Assembly (NCBI RefSeq): GCF_026552795.1
Contig: NZ_JANFPI010000009.1
Span: 62,001 to 126,000, forward strand
DNA: 64,000 nt
Direction of reading: 5' to 3'
Source of the DNA: Ectorhizobium quercum
Lineage (GTDB): Bacteria; Pseudomonadota; Alphaproteobacteria; Rhizobiales; Rhizobiaceae
Made by a program: the position numbers and the translations under genes. Shown here piece after piece: positions 43,515 through 53,584 of the stretch. Numbering within the stretch: the stretch's first letter is position 1; each line of letters starts with the position of its first letter. The notes under the pieces were generated by a model. That model ran no database searches, was not told the origin of the DNA, and saw only the letters and a list, made by a program, of their open reading frames with translations.

Positions 43515-45133
43515 GGGCGTGTGGCCTCCTGTCCGACACGCCGCGCTTCGAAGACGGCGTTGATGTAGTTGCGCGGCTCGGAAAGGGCCGCCGCGGTCTG
43601 TTCCATGTAGCGCATCACCGGCCCGGCGCCGACGGTCAGCGCCAGCGTCAGCGTCAGTAGCATCAGCACGGGCGCGACCTCGATCACCAGAACGCGCGGC
43701 ACCGTGCCCTCGATGGAGGCCCAGAAGGTGCGGATGCCGGAGCGGGTCATGGCGATCAGCGCGCAGAGGCCTGAGACGATGATCAGGCCCGCCGACAGCC
43801 AGGCCGCGGCGCCGATGACACCGCCGCCGGCGCCGATCATGCCGGTGAGGATGGTGAACTTGGCGACGAAGCCGGACAGCGGCGGCAGTCCCGACAGCAG
43901 GATGGCGCAGGCCGAGAAGCAGACGGCGAGAACCGCCATCGTGCCCGGCATGATCACGCCGATCTCGTCGTCGCTGTCGTCCTCGTCGACGTCGCCATAG
44001 ACCTCCATGCTGACGGCGAGAACCGAGGCACCGGCATCCTGACCGCGCTCGATTAGCTCGATCAGCAGGAAGAAGGCGGCGATGGTGAGCGTCGAGCTGA
44101 TGAGGTAGAACAGGGCTCCGGCCGCCGCGTCGGCGCCGCCGAAGCCGATCACCAGAAGCAGCGTTCCCGACGAGACGAGAACGGAATATCCGGCAAGCCG
44201 CCCGAGCGCCTGCGAGGCGAGGACGCCGATCGCGCCGAAGGTCACGGTCGCCATTCCGGCCGCCATGAGGACGAAGCGCGCGACGTCGGTCAGGAGCGTG
44301 CCGTCGTCGCCGGAGGTCAGCATGACGAGCCGCAGCAGGATGTAGATGCCAAGCTTCGACAGGATGGCGAAGATGCCGGCGACGGGGGCGGAGGCGGCGC
44401 TGTAGGCGGTCGGCAGCCAGAAGTTCAGCGGCCAGGTGCCGGCCTTGATCAGGAAGACGACGCCGAGAACGGCAAGGCCCGCCTCCAGGAAGACGCGCCG
44501 GTCGGGCGCGAGATCGGGAAGCCTCAGCGCGAGATCGGCCATGTTCAGCGTGCCGGCCGTTCCGTAGACGAGGCTGACGCCGATCAGGAAGAGCAGTGCG
44601 GAGGCCAGGTTGATGACGAGGTAATGGAGGCCGGCCTTGACGCGTTGCTGGCCGGAGCCATGCAGGAGCAGGCCGTAGGAGGCCGCCAGCATCACTTCGA
44701 AGAAGACGAAGAGATTGAACAGGTCGCCGGTCAGGAACGCGCCGTTCAGGCCCATCAGCATGAGCTGGAACAGCGTGTGGAAATGCGCGCCGGCATTGTG
44801 CCAGCGGGCGAGCGAGAAGGCCAGCGCCGGAATGGACAGCGTCGCCGTCAGCATCAGCATCATGGCCGACAGCTTGTCGAGCACGAGAACGATGCCAAAG
44901 GGCGCCGGCCAGTTGCCGAGCAGGTAGACGCCGCCGGCATTGCCGGCCGAACTGTCCATGTCGTGGGCCATGCGCAACAGGAGGAGCGCGACCGTCAGCA
45001 TGACGACGGTCGAGCCGAGGCTGATCATCGCCTTCGCGGTGCGGTTGCGGTCCTCGATGAACAGCATGATGGCCGCGGCCGCCAGGGGCACGAGAACCGG
45101 CGCGATGATGAGGTGGTGGGCGAGGCCGCTCAT
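43511..45133 (-). CDS. phaD: Mrp/Pha-type antiporter subunit D
   Basis: A 540-residue NuoN/L/M-like membrane protein with about 14 helices and the proton-translocation family region; the lysine in LIKAGTWPLNFWLPTAYS is the conserved transport residue. An acidic loop (YGDVDEDDSDDEIG) lies between helices. Works with PhaAB as one of the two antiporter-like units. Overlaps phaC and phaE by 4 bp each. Confidence 0.95.
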   Translation of the reverse strand: MSGLAHHLIIAPVLVPLAAAAIMLFIEDRNRTAKAMISLGSTVVMLTVALLLLRMAHDMDSSAGNAGGVYLLGNWPAPFGIVLVLDKLSAMMLMLTATLSIPALAFSLARWHNAGAHFHTLFQLMLMGLNGAFLTGDLFNLFVFFEVMLAASYGLLLHGSGQQRVKAGLHYLVINLASALLFLIGVSLVYGTAGTLNMADLALRLPDLAPDRRVFLEAGLAVLGVVFLIKAGTWPLNFWLPTAYSAASAPVAGIFAILSKLGIYILLRLVMLTSGDDGTLLTDVARFVLMAAGMATVTFGAIGVLASQALGRLAGYSVLVSSGTLLLVIGFGGADAAAGALFYLISSTLTIAAFFLLIELIERGQDAGASVLAVSMEVYGDVDEDDSDDEIGVIMPGTMAVLAVCFSACAILLSGLPPLSGFVAKFTILTGMIGAGGGVIGAAAWLSAGLIIVSGLCALIAMTRSGIRTFWASIEGTVPRVLVIEVAPVLMLLTLTLALTVGAGPVMRYMEQTAAALSEPRNYINAVFEARRVGQEATRP

Positions 45134-45468
45134 TTCGGCTTCTCCTTGCCGTCGACATGGTCGGTGCCGGTCAGGCCGCGGGAGGCGAGCAGCACGACGA
45201 GAAACAGGGCTGTGGTGGCGAAGCCGATCACGATGGCGGTCAGCACCAGTGCTTGGGGTACGGGGTCGGCGAGGGCGGAGGTGTCGGCGCCGGTGCCGAG
45301 CAGCGGCGGCGCGTTGACCTTCAGCCCGCCGACCCCGAAGATGAACAGGTTCACCGCATAGGACAGGAGCGAGAGGCCGATGATGACCTGATAGGTGCGC
45401 GGCCGCAGGATGAGCCAGACGCCCGAGCCGGTCATGACGCCGATGCCGATCGAAAGAATGAGTTCCAT
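45130..45468 (-). CDS. phaC: Mrp/Pha-type antiporter subunit C
   Basis: A 112-residue NuoK-like subunit with three helices: SGVWLILRPRTYQVIIGLSL and the downstream QALVLTAIVIGFATTALFLVVLL segment with the conserved glutamate position replaced by threonine-alanine context. Its ATG overlaps the phaAB stop by one base (TGATG). Confidence 0.93.
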   Translation of the reverse strand: MELILSIGIGVMTGSGVWLILRPRTYQVIIGLSLLSYAVNLFIFGVGGLKVNAPPLLGTGADTSALADPVPQALVLTAIVIGFATTALFLVVLLASRGLTGTDHVDGKEKPK

Positions 45469-48386
45469 CAGCTTTCCTCCGGAGCGGCCGGGCTATCCAC
45501 CTTGGTGACCCGGTAGGTGCGGATCGACTGGTGGGCGATGGCGATGAGAATGAGCACCGTCGCGCCGACGACCAGCGTGAACACGCCGAGGTCGAACAGC
45601 AGCGCCGTCGCCGCCGGGACCTTGCCGACGATCGGCAGTTCCAGGTAGCGCGAGTGCGAGGTGAGGAAGGGATAGCCGAAGGCCCAGGCGCCGGCGCCGG
45701 TGGCCGCCGCCGTCAGCAGCCCCGCGCCCATCCAGCGCAGCGGCAGGATGCGGATGCGGTCTTCCGCCCAGCGCGTGCCGCCCGCCAGATATTGCAGCAG
45801 GAAGGCGATGGCCATCGTGATGCCGGCAGAGAAGCCGCCGCCCGGCATGTCGTGGCCGCGCATGAACAGATAGACGGCGAGCACGATGACGACCGGGAAC
45901 AGCCATTGCATGATGACCGCCGCCACCAGCATGTAGTCGCGGGCGGTATCGCCGATGTCGCGGTTCGGGCGGGCATCGTCGAAGGCGTTCTGGATACGCT
46001 GCTGTTCCGGCTTGAGGATGGAGTCGGGCGCCGGGCGGAAGCGGCGCAGCAGCGCGAAGACGGTCAGCGCCACGATGCCGAGGACGGCGATCTCGCCCAT
46101 CGTGTCGAAGCCGCGGAAGTCGACGAGGATGACATTGACGACGTTGCGCCCGCCACCTTCCGCGTAGGCCTTTTCGAGGAAGTAGTTGGCGATGGTGTCC
46201 GGAACCGGCATGGTCATGACCGAATAGGCGACGATCGCCATGCCTGTGCCGCAGGCGACCGCCAGCGCGAAGTCGCGGAAGCGGCGCAGGCGGGCGGAGA
46301 AGGTCGCGGCATTGTCGACCTCCTCGCGGCGGATCGGCAGCCAGCGCAGGCCGAGCAGGATCAGGACCGTGGTCACGATCTCGACGAGAAGCTGGGTGAT
46401 CGCAAGGTCTGGCGCCGACAGCCAGACGAAGGTCAGGCAGGTGACGAGGCCGGCGCCGCCGAGCAGCACGAGTGCCGCCAGCCGGTGATATTTGGCCTGA
46501 TAGGCGGCCCCGAGCGCGGAGAACATGCCGACGGCCCAGAACGCCGCGAAGACGGGATCGACGCTGGCGAGCGAGGGCAGGCCCGGCGCATAGTCCGAGA
46601 AATAGAGCGGCAGGAAACCGGCGGTGAAGCCGATGGCGGTGAGGATGCGCAGCTGCGGCTGAAGCTGGCGGGTGCCGAAGCGGTTCTCCATCCAGCGGGC
46701 CCATTTCCATGAGACGGCGACCAGCACGCGCTCGAAGATGCGCTGGCCGCGCAGGTGGCGGAAGAGCGGCGGGCCGTCGTCGCAGCGGGCCAGGTATTTC
46801 TGCATGACGATGTAGAGGAGGATGCCGGCGGCAAGCGCCACCAGGCTCATGATCAGCGGCGTGTTGATGCCGTGCCAGACGGAGAGCGAATAGACGGGCG
46901 TCTGATCTCCGAGCATGCCGACGACGCCGGTGTGCAGCAGCGGGCCGACGGAAAGGCTGGGAATGATGCCGACCACGAGGCAGGCGAAGACCAGGAACTC
47001 CATCGGAAAGCGCATCCAGTGCGGCGGCTCGTGCGGCTTGGGCTTGGGCAGGTTCGCCGGCGGCGGGCCGAAGAAGACCGTATGGATGAAGCGCAGCGAA
47101 TAGGTGACGGCGAAGGCGCCGGCGAGCGTCGCCACATAGGGCAGGGCGCGGTCGAGGATCGAATCCGCATGGGTCTCGACGGTTTCGGCGAAGAACATTT
47201 CCTTCGATATGAAGCCGTTGAGCAGCGGCACCCCGGCCATCGCGGCACTCGCCACCATCGCCAGCGTCGCCGTGATCGGCAGGAAGCGGAACAGGCCGGA
47301 TAATTGCCGCATGTCGCGGGTGCCTGTCTCGTGGTCGATGATGCCGGCCGCCATGAACAGCGAGGCCTTGAAGGTCGCATGGTTCATCATGTGGAACACG
47401 GCGGCGACCGCGGCGAGCGGGCTTCCGAGGCTCAAGAGCGTGGCGATGAGGCCGAGATGGCTGATGGTCGAATAGGCGAGCAGTCCCTTCAGGTCCTGCT
47501 GGAACATGGCGAAATAGGCGCCGATCAGCAGCGTGGTGACGCCGCAGAAGCCGAGCAGCCAGAACCATTCGTAGGTGCCGGAAAGGGCGGGCCAGAGGCG
47601 GGCGAGCAGGAAGACGCCGGCCTTCACCATCGTGGCGGAGTGCAGGTAGGCCGAAACCGGCGTCGGCGCGGCCATCGCGTTCGGCAGCCAGAAATGGAAC
47701 GGGAACTGGGCGCTCTTCGTCAGCGCGCCGATCAGGATCAGCACGAGCGCCGGCAGATAGAGGTCGTGGCCGCGGATCAGGTCGCCGGAGGCAAGCACCG
47801 TGTCGAGATCGTAGGAGCCGACGATATGGCCGATGACGAGCAGGCCGGCGAGCAGGCAGAAGCCGCCGATGCCGGTGACGGTCAGCGCCATGCGCGCCCC
47901 GTCGCGGGCGGCGGCGTTATGATGCCAGTAGCCGATCAGCAGGAAGGAGAAGAGGCTGGTCAGCTCCCAGAAGATCGACAGGAGGATGAGGTTGCCGGAC
48001 AGCACGATGCCGAGCATGGCGCCCATGAAGGCGAGCAGCAGCGAGAAGAAGCGCGGAATGGGGTCTTCGGGGGACATGTAATAGCGCGCATAGACCACGA
48101 CCAGCACGCCGATCAGCGTGATGATCAGCGAGAACAGCCAGGCGAAGCCGTCCATCCGCAGCGCGAAGTTGAGGCCGAGTTCCGGAAGCCAGGCCACGGT
48201 GAAACGCACCGCCTGCCCGTCGCTGACGAAGGGGAAGAGACCCGCCGTGATCAGGAGGCCCGCCGAGGCCACCGAGCCGGCGAGCCAGGCCGGCAGGACA
48301 TGCTTTCCCTGTCTCGGCAGGAAGGATGTCACGAGACTGCCGGCGAAGGGCAGGAACAGCAGGAGAAGGAGGAAGACTCCGGTCAT
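45468..48386 (-). CDS. phaAB: Mrp/Pha-type antiporter subunit AB (fused A and B)
   Basis: A 972-residue protein: an N-terminal NuoL-like MrpA part (residues 1 to about 800) and a C-terminal MrpB-like domain (from about IMQWLFPVVIVLAVYLFMRG). Conserved charged helices in HFWLPNAMAAPTPVSAYLHSA belong to the ion path. The fusion is the usual state in Rhizobiales (PhaA/B). The ATG at 48386 is chosen, since the extra 21 residues of the longer frame are not hydrophobic. The operon supports Na+ or K+ export, pH homeostasis and, in Sinorhizobium, K+ adaptation in symbiosis. Confidence 0.95.
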   Translation of the reverse strand: MTGVFLLLLLFLPFAGSLVTSFLPRQGKHVLPAWLAGSVASAGLLITAGLFPFVSDGQAVRFTVAWLPELGLNFALRMDGFAWLFSLIITLIGVLVVVYARYYMSPEDPIPRFFSLLLAFMGAMLGIVLSGNLILLSIFWELTSLFSFLLIGYWHHNAAARDGARMALTVTGIGGFCLLAGLLVIGHIVGSYDLDTVLASGDLIRGHDLYLPALVLILIGALTKSAQFPFHFWLPNAMAAPTPVSAYLHSATMVKAGVFLLARLWPALSGTYEWFWLLGFCGVTTLLIGAYFAMFQQDLKGLLAYSTISHLGLIATLLSLGSPLAAVAAVFHMMNHATFKASLFMAAGIIDHETGTRDMRQLSGLFRFLPITATLAMVASAAMAGVPLLNGFISKEMFFAETVETHADSILDRALPYVATLAGAFAVTYSLRFIHTVFFGPPPANLPKPKPHEPPHWMRFPMEFLVFACLVVGIIPSLSVGPLLHTGVVGMLGDQTPVYSLSVWHGINTPLIMSLVALAAGILLYIVMQKYLARCDDGPPLFRHLRGQRIFERVLVAVSWKWARWMENRFGTRQLQPQLRILTAIGFTAGFLPLYFSDYAPGLPSLASVDPVFAAFWAVGMFSALGAAYQAKYHRLAALVLLGGAGLVTCLTFVWLSAPDLAITQLLVEIVTTVLILLGLRWLPIRREEVDNAATFSARLRRFRDFALAVACGTGMAIVAYSVMTMPVPDTIANYFLEKAYAEGGGRNVVNVILVDFRGFDTMGEIAVLGIVALTVFALLRRFRPAPDSILKPEQQRIQNAFDDARPNRDIGDTARDYMLVAAVIMQWLFPVVIVLAVYLFMRGHDMPGGGFSAGITMAIAFLLQYLAGGTRWAEDRIRILPLRWMGAGLLTAAATGAGAWAFGYPFLTSHSRYLELPIVGKVPAATALLFDLGVFTLVVGATVLILIAIAHQSIRTYRVTKVDSPAAPEES

Positions 48387-48588
48387 GGGGGTGCGGATCG
48401 CTTTCAGTTCGGACTGAGTCGGATTCGGGCACGGAAAATGCGCCCGCAATGAGGCATGATGGCGGGGTTTGCCGAACCGGATATCCTGTTTCGCCCGGCC
48501 GGACCGGGGAAGGCTCCGGCTTGCGAAGGCAGCGGCAAGTCGCCTGGCGCCCGCCTGCGACGGCGGCGGGCTGCATCAATGGTTCCTG

Positions 48589-48987
48589 TCAGGCCGGAGG
48601 TCCGCGGGCGGCCAGCACCGTGAACCTGAAATGGGCGGAGACCGCCGGGCGGGGCGGCCATGACGCGGCGGCGCGCGGTTGCGGCGCCCCGACACGGGCT
48701 TCCTGCGGCAGGAGGACGTCGCCGGCAACGGGCATTCGGGTGGCCTGCGCTTTAATCGCCACCTGGGCCTTGCGGCATTCCGGGGCGAGCGACGCGGTTT
48801 CCGCAGGCGCGTGATCGAGGTCGTCGACCGGCGGGGAGAGGGAAAGCCCGCTTGAAATCCGCTGGGCGGAATGGCCGGACTGGGCGGAGAAGAAAATCAG
48901 GAGGCAGGCAAAGGCGACGGCGAGCGAATACAGGCGCGCGGGACGTCCTCCCGGCCTTGTCGCTCCATCTTGCCCCTGCAATAACAA
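48589..48987 (-). CDS. Hypothetical protein with signal-like N-terminal helix
   Basis: A 132-residue ORF starting at a TTG with GGAGG six bases upstream. After a basic stretch (RPGGRPAR) comes one hydrophobic helix (LYSLAVAFACLLIFFSA), then a Pro/Ala-rich tail with no recognisable domain and two cysteines (one in the helix, one in APECRKAQ). Third codon positions are almost all G or C, as in real genes of this genome. It points toward the pha operon, about 200 bp upstream of phaAB; no terminator is obvious between them. The function is unknown. Confidence 0.5.
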   Translation of the reverse strand: MLLQGQDGATRPGGRPARLYSLAVAFACLLIFFSAQSGHSAQRISSGLSLSPPVDDLDHAPAETASLAPECRKAQVAIKAQATRMPVAGDVLLPQEARVGAPQPRAAASWPPRPAVSAHFRFTVLAARGPPA

Positions 48988-49337
48988 ATAAGACCTCCCG
49001 GCCGCTTGTGCGGTCGCCCGAATCCCCACGTAAACCAATGATAAAGTTACTATATGCGGGAGGTAAGCGGCTTGTCCAGCGCGGCGGGAAAAGAATCTGC
49101 CCCGAGGGCCGAATTCGCGCGATCCCGTGTCGAAATGAGACAAATCGCGTGCAAAATCGCCGGCCCGGACGGCTGGAACGGACCCGGTTCGCACCGGCCG
49201 GGGCCGGCGGCGGCCTCGGAAGGCGTCCGCCCGGCAAAAGGAGGCTTCGGAGCGAACCGAATCGGCCTTTGCCGTCCTCGACGTCCGCCTCGCGACGCGC
49301 GATAGTGATTCGACGAACCACGTTCCCGGAGCCTCCC
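48988..49337. other. Intergenic region without a gene
   Basis: About 350 bp between the divergent secreted hypothetical gene and the LysE exporter. It should hold both promoters. An AT-rich patch near 49035-49055 (minus strand TATAGTAACTTTATCATTGG) is the only promoter-like sequence seen. No convincing ORF, repeat or hairpin was found. Confidence 0.5.
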
Positions 49338-49979
49338 ATGCCGCAAGCCCTCCTGACCGGCGCCTTCCTTGCCGCGCTCTTCTACGTGCTCATTCCCGGC
49401 CCCGCCTTTCTGGCTCTTCTCGGCATCGGCGCCGGGCAGGGCCGCCAGGCCGGCGCCTGGTTCATGGGCGGCCATCTGGTCGGCGATCTCGTCTGGTCGA
49501 CGATGGCCTTGGTGGCGATCATCGGCGCGAAGACGCTCGGCACGGCCCTGTTCGACGTGCTCGGCCTTCTGTGCGGCCTCTATCTCGCCTGGATCGGCTG
49601 GAGGGCGTTCAGCGCCAGGCCGCAGGCAGACGGCCGCTCGATGCTGGCGGTGGAGCGCCCCTTCCGGCGCGGGCTGATCTTCGGGCTCACCAATCCGAAG
49701 GGCTATCCGGTGGCGCTCGCCACCTTCACCGCATTGATCGCGGGATCGGCCCAGTCGCTGGAATTCTCAACCCTGCCGGTCCTGCTGGCGGTTTCGTTCC
49801 TCGGCTTCCTGGTCGCCGACATGATCCTGATCGGCGTCATCGGCGCGGGGTTCGTCCGGCGCTTCTATCGCCGCCACGAGACGGTCATCGTCAAATGCTC
49901 GGGCCTGCTGTTCATGGGGTTCGCGGTCCAGGCGCTCTGGCATTCCGTGCCGGGCCTCTTGGGCTGGCGGCGGGCCTGA
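49338..49979 (+). CDS. LysE family amino acid exporter
   Basis: A 213-residue inner-membrane exporter with six predicted helices. The LysE/RhtB signature PGPAFLALLGIGAGQGRQAG follows the first helix, and FGLTNPKGYPVALATF is the mid-protein conserved block. Substrates in the family are lysine, homoserine, threonine or leucine analogues; this one is not assigned. The start is the ATG giving MPQALLTGAF. It is followed 104 bp later by an M3 peptidase gene in the same direction; peptide breakdown and amino acid export could be linked, but that is conjecture. Confidence 0.88.
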   Translation: MPQALLTGAFLAALFYVLIPGPAFLALLGIGAGQGRQAGAWFMGGHLVGDLVWSTMALVAIIGAKTLGTALFDVLGLLCGLYLAWIGWRAFSARPQADGRSMLAVERPFRRGLIFGLTNPKGYPVALATFTALIAGSAQSLEFSTLPVLLAVSFLGFLVADMILIGVIGAGFVRRFYRRHETVIVKCSGLLFMGFAVQALWHSVPGLLGWRRA

Positions 49980-50083
49980 GCCGGCCGCCGGCAAGGCAGG
50001 GTTGAACAGATTGCGGATACCCATGCCGGCGCATCTCGCCTATAGAGGGTGCCACAATCCAGAAACCAGCAAGGGAGTCGCTC

Positions 50084-52141
50084 ATGACCGCACCCTCCAC
50101 CGTCAATCCCGCCATTTTCGACTGGAACGGGCTCGACGGGCTGCCGCGATTCGATCTCGTGTCCGATACGGATTTCGCGCCGGCCTTCGATGCGGCGCTG
50201 AAGGCGCACGAGGCGGAGATCGATGAGATCGCCGGCAATCCGGCCGCCCCCGACTTCGCCAACACGATCGCGGCGCTGGAGATCGCGGGCGACGACCTGT
50301 CCCGCGTGTCGGCCCTGTTCTGGAACCGGTCCGGCGCCCATTCCAACGATACGATCCAGGCGCTGGAGCGCGAGATCGCGCCGAAACTGTCGCGTCACTA
50401 TTCGAAGATCAGCCAGAATGCGGCGCTGTTCGCCCGTGTCGACGCGCTGTGGAACCGGCGCGACGATCTGGGCCTGACGCTGGAGGAAACGCGGGTTCTC
50501 GAACGTCACTGGAAGGCCTTCGTGCGGTCCGGCGCCCGGTTGCCGAAGCCGGAGCAGGAGCGGCTGGCGGCGATCAACGAACGGCTCGCGACGCTTTCGG
50601 CCACCTTCGGCCAGAACGTTCTGGCCGACGAGAAGAACTGGTCGCTTCTCCTTTCCACGGCGGAGGAACTCGACGGGCTTCCGGATTTCCTCAGGGATGC
50701 GATGGCCGCCGCCGCGCGCGACCGCGGTGCGGAGGGCCGATATGCCGTGACGCTGTCGCGCTCGATCATCGAGCCGTTCCTGACGTTCTCGACCCGGCGC
50801 GACCTGCGCGAACAGGCCTTCAGGGCATGGGTGGCGCGCGGGCTTTCGGGCGGCGAGACGGACAATCGCGAGATCATGCGGGAAACGCTGTCGCTGCGCG
50901 CCGAACTGGCCTCGTTGCTCGGCTACGGGACGTTCGCCGACTACAAGCTCGACGACACGATGGCCAAGACCCCCGCCCATGTGGACGCGTTGCTGAAGCA
51001 GGTCTGGGTCAAGGCCGTCGCCCGGGCGAAGGAGGAGGAGGCCGAGCTTGCTGGCCTGATCGCCGAGGAGGGCCGCAATCACGAGGTCATGCCGTGGGAC
51101 TGGCGTTACTATGCCGAGAAGCTGCGCGCCCGCAGGTTCGATTTCTCCGAAGCCGAGCTGAAGCCCTATCTCCAGCTCGAAAAGATCATCGCCGCCTGCT
51201 TCGACGTCGCGCAGCGGCTGTTCGGCATCACGGCGACGCAGGTCGAGGCGCCGGCCTATCACCCGGACGTGCGCGTCTATGAGATGCGCGACCGCGACGG
51301 CCGGCTGTTCGCGCTGTTCCTCGGCGATTATTTCGCCCGCTCCAGCAAGCGCTCCGGCGCGTGGATGAGTTCGTTCCAGTCGCAGCACCGCCTGCCGCTG
51401 AAGAACGGTGCCGTCGGCGAAATGCCGATCATCTACAATGTCTGCAACTTCGCCAGGCCGGCCGAAGGCAAGCCGGCGCTGCTTTCGCTGGACGATGCGC
51501 GCACGCTGTTCCACGAATTCGGCCATGCGTTGCACGGCATGCTCTCCAACGTCACCTATCCGTCGGTCGCCGGCACCAGTGTCTCGCGCGATTTCGTGGA
51601 GCTTCCCTCGCAACTCTACGAGCATTGGCTGACGGTGCCGCAGATCCTGAAGACCTATGCCGTCCATGTCGAGACCGGGGAGCCGATCCCGCAGGCGCTG
51701 CTCGACAAGGTTCTGGCGGCCCGCACCTTCAATTCCGGCTTCTCCACGGTGGAGTTCACGGCTAGTGCGCTGGTCGACATGGCCTTCCACAGCGGCGGTC
51801 CGGTGGCCGATCCGCTGGCCAGGCAGGCAGAGGTGCTGAAGGAGATCGGCCTGCCGAAATCCATCGTCATGCGCCATGCCGCGCCGCATTTCTCGCACAT
51901 CTTCAACGGCGGTTATGCAGCCGGCTATTATTCCTACATGTGGTCGGAAGTGCTGGATGCCGACGCCTTCGCCGCCTTCGAGGAAACCGGCGATCCCTTC
52001 AATGCCAGGCTGGCGGCAAAGCTGAAGGAGCACATCTATTCGTCCGGCGGCTCGATCGATCCCGAGGACGCCTATCGCGCCTTCCGCGGCAAGCTGCCCA
52101 GCCCCGATGCCATGCTGGCGAAAAAGGGACTTGCGGCCTGA
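50084..52141 (+). CDS. M3 family oligopeptidase (Dcp/PrlC-like)
   Basis: A 685-residue M3 metallopeptidase with the zinc motif HEFGHALHGM (first His is residue 477) and the FNSGFSTVEFTASALVDMAFH and YAAGYYSYMWSEVLDADAF blocks typical of peptidyl-dipeptidase Dcp and oligopeptidase A. No signal peptide, so it probably degrades short peptides in the cytoplasm. The ATG has AAGGGAG upstream. Dcp and PrlC cannot be told apart here. Confidence 0.93.
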   Translation: MTAPSTVNPAIFDWNGLDGLPRFDLVSDTDFAPAFDAALKAHEAEIDEIAGNPAAPDFANTIAALEIAGDDLSRVSALFWNRSGAHSNDTIQALEREIAPKLSRHYSKISQNAALFARVDALWNRRDDLGLTLEETRVLERHWKAFVRSGARLPKPEQERLAAINERLATLSATFGQNVLADEKNWSLLLSTAEELDGLPDFLRDAMAAAARDRGAEGRYAVTLSRSIIEPFLTFSTRRDLREQAFRAWVARGLSGGETDNREIMRETLSLRAELASLLGYGTFADYKLDDTMAKTPAHVDALLKQVWVKAVARAKEEEAELAGLIAEEGRNHEVMPWDWRYYAEKLRARRFDFSEAELKPYLQLEKIIAACFDVAQRLFGITATQVEAPAYHPDVRVYEMRDRDGRLFALFLGDYFARSSKRSGAWMSSFQSQHRLPLKNGAVGEMPIIYNVCNFARPAEGKPALLSLDDARTLFHEFGHALHGMLSNVTYPSVAGTSVSRDFVELPSQLYEHWLTVPQILKTYAVHVETGEPIPQALLDKVLAARTFNSGFSTVEFTASALVDMAFHSGGPVADPLARQAEVLKEIGLPKSIVMRHAAPHFSHIFNGGYAAGYYSYMWSEVLDADAFAAFEETGDPFNARLAAKLKEHIYSSGGSIDPEDAYRAFRGKLPSPDAMLAKKGLAA

Positions 52142-52189
52142 CGCTACAAGCGGGCACAGTCCGGTCGTCGCATTGGGGGGAGCATCATC

Positions 52190-53506
52190 ATGGGGCTGAC
52201 GATCGAGAAGGCGCTCGACCGGGCGGGCGCTGGCATGTTCCAGCGCCGGCTGATCGGAATTTTCGGCTTCGTCTGGGCGGCGGATGCGATGCAGGTTCTG
52301 GCCGTCGGCTTCACCGCGCCGCTGATCGCCGTGACCTTCGGCCTGTCGGTGCCGGAGGCGTTGCAGACCGGAACGCTGTTCTTCCTCGGCATGCTGATCG
52401 GGGCGGCCCTGTTCGGCCGCCTGGCCGACCGCTTCGGGCGCCGGCGCATCCTCATCCTCACCGTGTCGAGCGATGCGGTCTTCGGTCTGGCCTCCGTCTT
52501 CGCGCCCGATTTCATCTCGCTCCTTGCGCTGCGGTTCCTGACCGGCATGGCCGTGGGCGGCACGTTGCCGGTCGATTACGCGATGATGGCCGAGTTCCTG
52601 CCGGCGAAGAACCGCGGCCGCTGGCTGGTGGCGCTCGAAGGGTTCTGGTCCGTCGGCACGGTCGCGGTCGCGCTGGCCGCCTGGGCGGTCAGCATCGCCG
52701 TGGTCGAGGACGGCTGGCGGTTCATTTTCGCGGCGACGGCCCTGCCGGCGATCTTCGGTCTCGGCCTGCGCTTCCTCGTTCCCGAATCGCCGATGTTCCT
52801 GCTCAAGACCGGCCGCGTCGAGGAGGCGCGGGCGGTCGTAGACGAGATCCTCGCCGACAATGGCCGCCAGCCGCTGCGCCCCTACGAGAAACTGGTCCTG
52901 CCCGAGCCGGCGCCGCGGATCAGCATCTTTTCCGGCCCGCTGCGCCGGCGCACCGCCACGATGCTGACGATCTGGTTCCTGGTGTCCGTCTCCTATTACG
53001 GCATCTTCACCTGGCTGCCGGCCCGGCTCGCCACCGGCGAGGGCTTCGGCTTCGTGCGCGGCTACGGCTTCCTCGTCCTCGTGGCGCTGGCGCAGGTCCC
53101 GGGCTACGTGCTTGCCGCCTACGGCGTGGAAAAATGGGGCCGGCGCCCCACGCTTGCGGGTTTTCTGGCCGCGAGCGCCCTCGGCTGCCTTCTCTTCATC
53201 CTCACCACGGCGACGCCCGTTCTGCTGGCTGCCTCCATCATGCTGATGAGCTTCGCATTGCTGGGAAGCTGGGGCGCGCTCTATGCCTATACGCCCGAGC
53301 TTTACCCGACGACGGCCCGGGCCACCGGCATGGGCGCGGCGGGCGCGGTGGCGCGGCTCGGAGGGCTGCTCGCCCCGTCCGTCTTCTCGCTGGTCGCCGC
53401 CCAGAACCTGTCGCTGGCGATCGCCCTGTTCGCCTGCTTTCTGGCGGCCAGCGCCGTCATCGCGCTTTTCATCGGCGTCGAGACGCGCGAGCAGGCCCTG
53501 ACCTGA
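52190..53506 (+). CDS. MFS transporter (SP/AAHS-like)
   Basis: A 438-residue MFS protein with 12 predicted helices. FGRLADRFGRRRILI is the loop 2-3 motif, and RFLTGMAVGGTLPVDYAMMAEFLP, PESPMFLLKTGRVEEA and YTPELYPTTARATGMGAAGAVARLGG belong to the sugar porter / aromatic acid symporter type. The substrate is unknown. GGGGGGAG precedes the ATG. It ends 79 bp before the cobalamin riboswitch but is probably a separate unit. Confidence 0.88.
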   Translation: MGLTIEKALDRAGAGMFQRRLIGIFGFVWAADAMQVLAVGFTAPLIAVTFGLSVPEALQTGTLFFLGMLIGAALFGRLADRFGRRRILILTVSSDAVFGLASVFAPDFISLLALRFLTGMAVGGTLPVDYAMMAEFLPAKNRGRWLVALEGFWSVGTVAVALAAWAVSIAVVEDGWRFIFAATALPAIFGLGLRFLVPESPMFLLKTGRVEEARAVVDEILADNGRQPLRPYEKLVLPEPAPRISIFSGPLRRRTATMLTIWFLVSVSYYGIFTWLPARLATGEGFGFVRGYGFLVLVALAQVPGYVLAAYGVEKWGRRPTLAGFLAASALGCLLFILTTATPVLLAASIMLMSFALLGSWGALYAYTPELYPTTARATGMGAAGAVARLGGLLAPSVFSLVAAQNLSLAIALFACFLAASAVIALFIGVETREQALT

Positions 53507-53584
53507 CCGGAACCGCGAGGCCTGCACGGGCGCCTGCCGGCTTTCGGACGGTTGACGCGCGGGGAACGCGGGGTTAACGAAGTC

